From Pelargonium nanum (taxonomy: Eukaryota; Streptophyta; Magnoliopsida; Geraniales; Geraniaceae), in assembly GCA_036897485.1 (NCBI GenBank), contig JAYMTF010001414.1:1-23548 (forward strand): 23,548 bases of DNA, in the 5' to 3' direction. Both the position numbers and the translations under genes were made by a program. This document shows, one piece after another, positions 1 through 8,500 of this stretch. Under the pieces are notes generated by a model that was not told the DNA's origin, did not search any database, and was given only the letters and a program-made list of their open reading frames with translations. Position 1 is the stretch's first letter. Every line of letters begins with the position of its first letter.

Positions 1-561
1 GGGTGATGCCACCACGTGGTCGCCGCTGCTGCACAGCTGCATCACCACCGATGCTATCGCAGACATCCCTACAAAAAAAAGTAACAATAAAATTAAAATT
101 AAAATCGATTTATCAAACCCTAAGTTTGGTCTAAATTCAAAAATGAGAAATGGTAGTAAATTATTACCGCTGGCGGTGCAGTAAGCGGCTTCGGTGCCTT
201 CGAGTGCGGCCATCCGACGGCTGAGATTGAGGACGGTGGGGTTGAAGTGGCGGCTGTAGATGTAGTAGTCTTGGTCGGGGCCGAGCTAGCCGGAGAACAT
301 GCGGCGCATGGTCTCGGCCTCCATGACGGAGAAGGTGGCGGAGGTCTCAATGGACATGTTGACGCCGCCGTACTCGCCGAATTGGTGGCGAGCGTCGGCC
401 AATGCGGCGGCTGGGTCCTCCTTCCATACGGTGGATGCTGTTGTAGGGAATACCAGCGATTTCTTGGACACAATGTGATCGTTGCCGTCCACTTTTTCCG
501 ACATGCTTTGCTTCTTGTCGAAAAAGTTCATGCCTCCCTGAGTAATTGCCTCCAAAGCCAT
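1..561 (-). pseudogene. MGL: Methionine gamma-lyase-like gene, 5' part, with in-frame stop
   Basis: Methionine gamma-lyase is a cytosolic PLP enzyme that cleaves methionine to methanethiol, 2-oxobutyrate and ammonia. Exon 1 runs 561-168 and exon 2 starts at 68 and leaves the window; the intron 167-69 has GT and AG ends, and the split glycine codon restores the frame. The start at 561 is the first ATG after a CT-rich leader. Conserved family blocks are readable: ADARHQFGEYGGVNMSIE, TMRRMFSG, then LGPDQDYYIYSRHFNPTVLN (its YSR contacts the PLP phosphate in this family), AALEGTEAAYCTAS and, in exon 2, GMSAIASVVMQLCSSGDHVV. Between MFSG and LGPD the codon at 288-286 is TAG, where relatives have Glu (GAG/GAA). 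One base change explains it, so the predicted protein stops after 91 residues although coding similarity continues beyond. It may be a young pseudogene, a null allele, or a base-call error. The family call is firm; functional status is open. Confidence 0.87.
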
Positions 562-582
562 CTCTAGGTTAAAATTATATAT

Positions 583-613
583 TGGAGAGAGAGAGAAAGA
601 GAGAGAAGGAGAA
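583..613. repeat. GA/CT microsatellite in the MGL-like leader
   Basis: Nearly uninterrupted GA dinucleotides with a few AAG interruptions. On the sense strand of the minus gene this is a CT-rich tract within the 5' untranslated leader. Confidence 0.8.
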
Positions 614-659
614 TTGAAGAAGATGGTTTGTGGTGAGTGAAGAAGAAGAAGAGTAGGAG

Positions 660-667
660 TATTTATA
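660..667 (-). promoter_or_regulatory. TATA box of the methionine gamma-lyase-like gene
   Basis: Read on the minus strand this is TATAAATA, about 100 bp upstream of the ATG at 561. The leader between them is strongly CT-rich on the coding strand (GA-rich on the plus strand at 583-613), as is common for plant 5' leaders. The transcription start, about 30 bp downstream of the box, is inferred. Confidence 0.6.
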
Positions 668-1029
668 ATGGATTTTTACGTAATTAGTTTTCGATTTAAA
701 GAAATGTTATTGACCAGTGGGAGTTGTAAATTAAAGTCAATATATATAATTGTAATAGTCTAGTGATGATAATAATGTCTTTATTTTTTTTTGTTAATGA
801 CGTGTCTTTTAGTTGGCTTTCCTTGACTCAATGGTATCAGTTTGTAATTAGTTAAGGTTTGTTCATAAATATGACTTTCCTTGTAACTTCTAACTTCTTC
901 TTTTCTTTCTTACTTTGTTTGAGAAAAAAAAAACTTTTTTTTTTACTTTATATAATATTATTTCTATTTTTGGAATACAACATAATTATGAGATTAGATT
1001 TTGGTTTTAGAGAGATATGTGGTTATGAG
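668..1029. other. AT-rich spacer, no gene seen
   Basis: This is the upstream region of the MGL-like gene, with T-rich and A-rich runs. A short open frame here is low-complexity Phe/Leu/Lys and has no recognisable domain. I see no repeat or RNA gene. Confidence 0.5.
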
Positions 1030-1145
1030 AAGGAGAAAGAGAAGCTTCTCATGGCCATTGGTGAGTGAGGAAGAAGATACGACGGGTAGGAGTATTTGAA
1101 ATGGGTTTGATATAAATTTTCTATTTAAGAAAATTAAATTAGACT
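1030..1145 (-). repeat. Decayed duplicate of the MGL-like leader and promoter
   Basis: This stretch matches the leader/promoter at about 605-705 in the same order: GAAGGAGAA, GGTGAGTGA followed by GAAGAAGA, GTAGGAGTATTT then AATGG, and TTTTC-ATTTAA-GAAA. The TATA box of the functional copy (TATAAATA on the minus strand) has become TTCAAATA here. It therefore looks like a tandem duplication about 440 bp upstream that has lost core-promoter function. No coding block follows it. Confidence 0.55.
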
Positions 1146-1306
1146 CCAAAATATGGTTTTCTTTGCAAGTTGTTTGTTGTATATTTATTTATAGTATTTC
1201 TATTGTTAGTTTGTGTATGTTTATACCACACTTACAAATAATATATATAATTATGAAATATTATGTTTTTGAGAACATGAAGTCACTATCATTATCATAA
1301 TCCGAA

Positions 1307-1879
1307 CATTAGCGGAGCTAGGGGGCGGCAATGGTTGCCTATGCTATCCCGTAAAAGTCCAATATATACGTATGAAGAACTTATAAATACAAAAAAAAAA
1401 AAAAAAAAAAGTCTCCTATGCCCAACAGTCAAACTCTCTTGCTACAACTAATAGGTTCTATGTCTATGCCTCTCCATGGCAAAATTTTGGCCATCTTGTG
1501 TATGTAATGTAACTGATTGACAGATTTTTGCCAATTTTTTACAGCCCATTTTTTCAAAAAAAAAAAACAAGAAGAGAAAAACAGTTCACCCCAACTGCAA
1601 GACAACATGCCAATCAATTTAAAATGTGAACAAAAAATTCAGCCCATAACAACATTTTGTAAATAAAAAAAATGAAAAATTTATTAGTAAGAACAATTTT
1701 TTTAAGCACTCATCTCAGTGTAGTACTTTTAAAAAATCGTTTATCAAGAAAATAGTTTCGAAATAAGTAAAATATTAACTCTTATACACTATTATAACAT
1801 ATAAAAATTTAAATCACTTAGATTTACTATCAATGATTAAAAAAAATTCCCTACCCTATTGGACCTGGCTTCGCCACTG
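1307..1879. mobile_element. hAT-like non-autonomous DNA transposon
   Basis: The left end is CATTAGCGGAGCTAGG and the right end, read inverted, is CAGTGGCGAAGCCAGG; 12 of 16 bases match. This resembles the CAGTGGCGGAGCCAGG ends of plant hAT-type elements. The flanks are ATCCGAA (1300-1306) and ATCCAAA (1880-1886), a likely 7-8 bp target duplication with one change. The 573-bp interior includes a run of A near 1390-1410 and has no transposase, so the copy is non-autonomous or deleted. The superfamily assignment rests on terminal motif and flank length only. Confidence 0.6.
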
Positions 1880-2275
1880 ATCCAAACCAAGATAAAAATG
1901 AAAACTGTTGAAACATGTTTTTCTCATGGAGTTGAAATCAACCACTTAAGGAACTCCAAATAAAAAATTATGATTAAGATTGAGTTTTGTGAGAAGGATC
2001 ATGATAAGATTTATGTCAACTTTCTTTTTGGCAGAAATGAACCTAAAAAAACGTGTTCCTAATAAGAATAATTATTATTTATTTTCTTTGTGGGTTAGAA
2101 TTTATATTATTTTAATTTAACGTGTTTAGTTGTTTTATTTCGCGTTCAAATGAAGTTATTTTCATATAAGAGCACGTATTTGAAAAAAAAATTTATTTTA
2201 ATTAAACGTGTCAGACTTGTGTTATTACATAATTTTATAAAATAAAATAAAAATGGATAACAACATATAATTTTG
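1880..2275. other. AT-rich spacer between two transposons
   Basis: No coding potential or structured repeat seen. It ends in the 9-bp target duplication of the next element. Confidence 0.45.
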
Positions 2276-3482
2276 GGGAATGGCTATTTCCACAGCTTAA
2301 ATGACTGCTTCCACAGCATTAGTTTTGATATCTAAGAATTTGACAAACTTGCCCTCCACACATTGTCTTATCCATTTCCTTGTTCCAGGTTTAGCAAACT
2401 ACTCTTTCTTTTTTCTTTTTCTTTTTTTTTACATGGCCATAAAAAAGTTGAGGAAAGACATGTATATAAAATACAATATGATCAGTAAACATTACAATCT
2501 AAACAATTGAAAGAGAATTCTTAAAAGAAATAAAAAGATAAAATTCTTTGTATGCAATTTTTATCTCAAGATAAATTTTCATCACAGAGTATGATGAAAT
2601 TCTTAATACTAACTAGCTATGTTTCATAGACACAAGTATGATCAGATATACGGGACAAGACACGGCATGAATAAAGCGACATGTAATTTTTATAAAATCA
2701 TCGACGTGATATACGAAGAATAGGTTCAATAATAATAAATAATATTTTTTAATAATATTAGTGCATATAAGTTATATCATTTCATTCTTGTGAATGTATT
2801 TCAAAGTGTCGAACTCATTCAATCAATTTTATTTTTTGATAAACATAGGGGATACGTAAGGTGTCTAATATATGTCCTCCTAATAACATTATTAAAAAAA
2901 CTAAGGGATGCGTATCCGAAAAGCATCCGAGTGTCCAAGTGTCAGATACGTATCCCGAAAAGTATATGAGTGTCCAAGTGTCGGATTCGTATATAGGACA
3001 CGAGTACGTTGAGAAGATGAGAATGTCCATGCATTATATCTAACCAAAATTATTTTTAAAATTGCCCAAATATTAGAACTGTTATATTCAAAATATTTTA
3101 CTCCATCATTAAATCGCAAAATGGTAGCCTTACTCTCAAATAATTCAAACGCAACATTTAATTGTTGTCGTGCAACACAAAAATGACAGAAGAGAACACT
3201 AATAAAATTTTGAGATTAATTTGCAAAGTGAGACGTTTTATCTTTAATTTTCTTCTTTTAACTCAATTCCATCTACTAAATCGCAGCAGTCAAATCATGA
3301 CAATGTTATAGAAAATAAAGATTTTTTTAATGTAAAATATCCCACTACTGGAGATGAGAGAGTACCAAAATAATAAAAAGGAAAAGGAGACTTTTTTAAC
3401 CAATAAATTAGGAGGGCGAATTTGTCATTACATAAATTAGGTTGTGGAAGGAGCACTTTAAGGTGTGGAAATAGCAATACCC
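2276..3482. mobile_element. Mutator-like (MULE) non-autonomous element with long TIRs
   Basis: The two ends are inverted repeats of roughly 80 bp. The left end begins GGGAATGGCTATTTCCACA and the inverted right end begins GGGTATTGCTATTTCCACA; both continue through CTTCCACA and CTAAT-like blocks to GCCCTCC. The flanks are ATAATTTTG (2267-2275) and ATAATTTCG (3483-3491), a 9-bp target duplication with one difference. Long inverted ends plus a 9-bp duplication are the hallmark of Mutator-like elements. The 1207-bp interior has no transposase frame and carries short tandem repeats at 2925-3000. Short open frames on either strand are by-products of these repeats. Confidence 0.75.
2925..3000. repeat. 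Short tandem repeats inside the MULE
   Basis: Two imperfect copies of a unit of about 45 bp containing GAGTGTCCAAGTGTCRGAT followed by CGTAT. Related GTGTC/GACAC words recur at about 2630-2680 and 2870-2890, so the interior is built from variants of one motif. Confidence 0.55.
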
Positions 3483-3792
3483 ATAATTTCGAATCCTTGC
3501 ATATAAATATAGGTAACGTTCCACGCTAATTATTATAATAATGTTCAAGTATGTGTATATATATCTTCCAACAATGACTTCTAGTTTTCATATATATATA
3601 TTTTTTTGGTATGAAAAGGAATTAATAGAAGTCATTAATAACAATAATCACTTAGCAATGGGCTATCTTAATACTCAAATGTCATGTCACAAAGTCATGA
3701 AATCATCACAAATATGAGTGTCTTCACGGATACCATGTTATTTTACTTGACGAGCTAGTTAAATATCATTTTTTTATATTTTAAATTAGAAT

Positions 3793-4165
3793 TTATAATG
3801 TTTTTTTTTTGATAAGCAAGCGATACCTTGTATTAAAAATTCCAGAATGGACAAAATACAAAGTACAAAAACCGACCCATCCAAGCTACAACCTAAGCTA
3901 GGGCCGATGCCGGACAAGAGATCCAGTCCTCCAAAGAGAAATCGATAGAGACAACATTAAGTAAATAAGGCAATAATGAAAAACTTAAGCACTGAATGCG
4001 AAGAACAGCGTCCGTCGAGGAAGGAAACTTGTCGTTGAACACGAAATCATTACGAGCCAACCAAATTACCCAGAAGACGACTGGACATAAGCCGATCCAT
4101 GCCTTGCGAAAATGAACCGGACCAAGGACCAGACTCGGCCACGAAGCAGCTAAACCGTAGCAGGT
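3793..4165 (-). mobile_element. 5'-truncated L1-type LINE, 3' end
   Basis: Read on the minus strand, codons down to the TAG at 3895-3893 encode VHFRKAWIGLCPVVFWVIW, then LARNDFVFNDKFPSSTDAVL, then RIQCLSFSLLPYLLNVVSID and FSLEDWISCPASALA. This is the region after the zinc-binding reverse transcriptase domain (zf-RVT) of plant LINE polyproteins, recognised by the W-x-IWLARN-x-x-VFN pattern. It is followed by a short 3' untranslated part ending in GGTATCGCTTGCTTATC and a poly(A) tail (T run at about 3801-3809 on the plus strand). The reverse transcriptase and endonuclease domains are absent, so this is a dead 5'-truncated insertion. I could not define a clean target duplication. Confidence 0.72.
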
Positions 4166-4580
4166 AAGTGAACAATAATGACATAATTTATAGTAGTAAT
4201 ATTTATCCTCTAGAATATGACATTATTGAGTTGAATTGATAATAACATACAGGCCATGCCAGGTAAATTTGGATTTAACCATAGCTACTTTTTTTTTTTG
4301 AAGGGAACCATAGCTACTTAATGGTACAAATTTGACTTGGTAGTTGTGATGCAATGTTTCAAGTCAATATGGAAATATTTTATTTCATTTTATTTTTGGG
4401 TGGAATTTATCATTGTTATTATTTTTTGCTGATGTTTTTTATGATTAATTTTTCTTATAAAAATAATATTTAACTGGTTTGTAAACGACCAAGTCTATAG
4501 CTTGGTGACCAAACCCAAATCCTGGCTCCCAATTCCAACTGCTAGTCTCCTTCTAGCCGCCGGGCTTCCACCATTGTAGC
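4166..4580. other. AT-rich spacer, partly an unexplained open frame
   Basis: The first 330 bases are AT-rich with no feature seen. From 4495 a minus-strand open frame enters the tandem repeats. Its non-repeat C-terminal part reads YGRRRQSYNGGSPAARRRLA and then VGIGSQDLGLVTKL, which I cannot assign to a protein family. It may be a fragment of a mobile element. Confidence 0.35.
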
Positions 4581-5041
4581 TCTGTCGTCTCCGGCCATAG
4601 CGATGTATCCTCTCGATAAAGGTGGCAAATTCGGGTTTCAAATCGTTTTTTGAATTCGAATGTTCTGAGTCACGGACTAGTTCATGTTCATCTTCTAAAT
4701 GTAAAATGTACAACATTCTTAAGATAGATGTGACACTCTGTCGTCTCCGTCTATAGTGAATCCTTTCACTAGAGGTGGCAAATTCGGGTTTCAAATCGTT
4801 TTTTGAATTCGAATGTTCTGAGTCACAGACTAGTTCATGTTCATTTTGTAAATGCAAAATGTACAACCTTCTTAAGATAGATATGACACTCTGTCGTCTC
4901 CGTCTATAGTGAATCCTTTCACTAGAGGTGGCAAATTTGAGTTTCAAATCTTTTTTAAATTCAAATCTTTTGGGTCACGGACTAGTTCATTTTCAACTTT
5001 TGTGTGCAAAATGTACAACGTTCTTAAGATAAGTGTGACAC
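4581..5041. repeat. Three tandem copies of a 152-156 bp unit
   Basis: The units are 4581-4736, 4737-4889 and 4890-5041. Each starts with TCTGTCGTCTCC, contains AGGTGGCAAATT and GGACTAGTTCAT (or CAGACTAG), and ends near TTCTTAAGATA then TGACAC. Copies 2 and 3 share their first 50 bases almost exactly; copy 1 differs more at its start. Because the unit is close to 153 bp (51 codons), a minus-strand frame stays open across the array with a repeated SERIHYRRRRQSV motif; this is better explained by periodicity than by a real gene. Confidence 0.8.
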
Positions 5042-5528
5042 TTGAATTATCGTGATATTATCTTTTTCACATTCAAAATCACTAATTTTATAATAATATT
5101 TAAATCCGGTTGACTTTATATTCTTTCAGTATGAAGTTCAACCTACACGTGGATAGATGAAATTAAATCGAGAGTACCACTTAATATAGATATCAAGTTT
5201 CAAATTCAAATTGTTAGCTTCACAACATTTGCACAGCTCCTAATTAAATCGTACCATTGCATAGACAAGTTTGAATAAGAACATTCGTTGATGTGACAGA
5301 CAAAAAAAAATATGAATAGAACATTATAAAAAGCTCAAATTAAATGCCACCAACATAGAATACGCAACAATTTGATGCATCATACATGTCTAGTTAATTA
5401 ATTACACATAACATTAATATATAGGCATAGCATAGCTACACATTTATAGCACATACAAACATATATATAGATTGTTGTATCCAATATTTAGCAATATATA
5501 GAGATTAGGGTTTAACAAAAACCCTAGT
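5042..5528. other. KNOX 3' untranslated region and spacer
   Basis: AT-rich sequence downstream of the KNOX stop codon. On the plus strand AAACCCT-like words lie just beside the stop (5509-5525). I see no gene, and I could not fix the polyadenylation site. Confidence 0.4.
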
Positions 5529-8500
5529 TCATGTAGGCATGAAATCCATGGGAAAAGGATTGGCCATGACACTGTCCATGAAGTAGTGAGGGTTGTGGGT
5601 TGTGTCCATCTCCATCACCACTAGCTGCATATCCTCTGATGGCTTCCAATGCCTTTTTCTCTGGTTTATGAACCAGTTGTTTATCTGTTTCTGGTCTAGC
5701 CCCGTCGCCTCCGCTAGGGCTAGCTTCTGCGCTTCCTACACACGTTTCGTTCAAACACGTTCGGTTAACCTAGTTGTATACTATCGTGCAGAGATGTACA
5801 TGCACGAACTAAGTGCACAGACACAAGAGCGTTTGGAAAAAGACCAACTCAACTAAAAATTTAAACTGATAGTTCAAGTGCACAGTCATAGGTTCAACGA
5901 CCCACTATCGCTAGTAACTTTCTAATCAAACACCATATGACTCGTGACGTTTGTGTACCTAGGTGTTCCACCGAACGAAAAAGACCAAGTGCACAAACAC
6001 AAATTCATAGCATTAACATATATACATCCGCTAGGGCTAGCTTTTGCGCTTCCTACACACTTTTCATTCAAACACGTTCGATTAACCTAGTTGTGTACTA
6101 TCGCGCAGAAATGTAGTATATGCACGAACTAAGTGCACAGACACGAGAGGGTTTGGAAAAAGACCAACTCAACTAAAAGTTTAAACTGATAGTCCAAGTG
6201 CACAGATTCAGTGACCCTGTAACTTTCTAATCAGACACCTCATTCTGACTCCTGACGTTTGTGTACCTAGGTGTGTCCACAATAAGAAAAAGATCAAGTG
6301 CACAAACACAAATCCAACGGCCCATGATCACATAGCTACGTTTGTGCACTTGCTTACATGTGTTCATAATACGAAAAAAGTGTAAGGCACACAAACTAAG
6401 ATCGAATGGCATACAACGGCTAGTTAATTACTTTCCAATCAAACTCTATGCTAACACGTGACGTTTGTGTACTTATTTGTGTGCCTGAGCGTATAACAAT
6501 GACGTTGTTAATTACTTCTTGAAAGGAATTAGTAGAGAAATTATAAGCATACCGACGGATAAGGCCACTTGTAATGTCTGCTCCACCACTCGAGCAATTG
6601 CTGTCGAGCTTCTTTCGGTAACTTCCCTTTCTTTTTCTTCTTCAAAAAGTCCTGCTTCAGGCTTCCAAGATATCCGCTGTACCTTCGCAGAAGCTGCCCT
6701 TTAAGTTCCTTGTCTTCGGCTTGTGGATCTATGAAATAAGCTTCGTTTGCGTCGGCTTCTTCAGAGGATGATCCATTTCGGCCTGATAAATCATCACATT
6801 TACGCAAAATAAACTGTAAATTTGCATAGATACGCATCTTCTCGTGCAATAATAACACACTTCAACACATTACACGACGGATAAAATTAGTTGTAAACAA
6901 CACTATATAGAATGGACCAACCTATAATTTGTTCATTACTAACTTATTTAACTACAAAACATAGTTAATAATTAACTCAAAATACTAGATATATAGAACA
7001 ATGACTACATATAAGATAGAACATCGACTTAATTTGTCGTTTTTGAATTCCAAAACGAGAAGTCTAAGTGCACAAACGCAGATCCAGTCGTTAATTACAA
7101 AATCTGTTAGAGTTCAAAGACAAAGAACAAGAATGTTCATAATAAATTAAACTCAGAATAAAACAGATCAAAAAGACAAAGAAAAAACCAGAAATTCATA
7201 CAAAAAGAGGTACTATGTTTCCATTTCCTTAAAGTTGATTAAAAAAACAAATTGAGCATATTTTTTGTACTATGGTCAAAGAAGGATTGTCAATGTCAGG
7301 CATAACAAAAGTGACCAACCTCCAGAGAGGACTGAAAATGAAATATTCTTCAAACTAATATACTATTATTGTATATCATTTTTTTTATTGGAGACAGAAT
7401 ATAAATAAATAAACAACCAATTTAAAATAATTACGTACAAAACAGATCAATGAACTAATCATCATATAGGCTACGCTTCGCAGACGACTTACTATAATTA
7501 AAAAAGGCGAAGTAAAAACCGAACGCACACAGCGATTCAATGGCCAAGAACGTCAAGTAAACTATACATTTTATATATGGAAGATCAAGATTATGAAGTA
7601 GCTAGAATACATAGCTTAGTTCGGAATTTGCAGCCTTATGGTAAATTAATTATCAATTAGCACCCATTAGTTCATACAACTTATACACACACTTCTTTCG
7701 GTAAATTTTACAACAATGTGAAATTCGACATATTTACTTGATAGTTAACTATCAAGAACTCCAAGAAACAACGCTATGTGTCAACACGAGTGATTTGAAT
7801 ATTCAAACAATATTAATGCGTGTTCCTGACATGACATTCCAAGTATCGACAAACATTAAAACATGTTTGTGAATAATTAATTATAAGCTAACACACACAC
7901 ATATATATATATATATAATATTGATATGTTCTTTGGCATCTTCTATTTCAAGATATAGTAATCTTGAGAACTCAAATGTTGAAACAAAAACACTCAAAAA
8001 CACAATTAGGTTACAAGAAAAATAAATAATAGTAATATATATATAGTTAGCTAGAAAACAAAACACAATAATTAAATGGGAATCAAATCTGCATGAATAT
8101 AGAGTTGCCTATGTAGCTAGGTTTCCTAGCATTTCCAAGCAAACAAACAAATTATAAGTTTCCCTAAGTACCTTCATACATAAAATATATTAACAATTAT
8201 TATTCTTGTATATATACATATCTATGCACTTTTCATTTTCATGGATAGCAACACATGCTTCACGGGCTCACAAAAGAATCCATCAAACAACAGTTCAAGA
8301 ATGTTTGATTTAATGAAGCAATTAGTAAAAAGAAGAAGTTAATTTGGGCGTACACTCTGGTACGAGCGTTAATTTGTGACATGTCATTCGAGTCTTAGCC
8401 AATCTGTTAATAGCCGTGACTTAGTCAAATAAAAAAAAAAATTCACTGGTATGAGTGTTAATGCCTGACGTGTCGTTCTCTCATAGATTTAAGAGTTTTA

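Noticed and set aside
247-567. Plus-strand open frame opposite the MGL-like exon 1
   Set aside because: It is the antisense shadow of a conserved coding exon and has no domain of its own.
859-1068. Phe/Leu-rich 69-codon plus-strand frame
   Set aside because: Low-complexity translation of T-rich DNA with no promoter or similarity.
4495-4947. 150-codon minus-strand frame with repeated SERIHYRRRRQSV segments
   Set aside because: Kept open by a repeat period of about 153 bp; no recognisable domain. Listed as a tandem repeat instead.
4581-5041. Possible CRISPR-like array
   Set aside because: Three directly adjoining 150-bp units without unique spacers in a plant nuclear window; an ordinary tandem repeat.
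5524-5754. Minus-strand frame starting with [13 protein letters not shown]
   Set aside because: Wrong reading frame of KNOX exon 4; the homeodomain frame is offset and starts at the acceptor at 5735.
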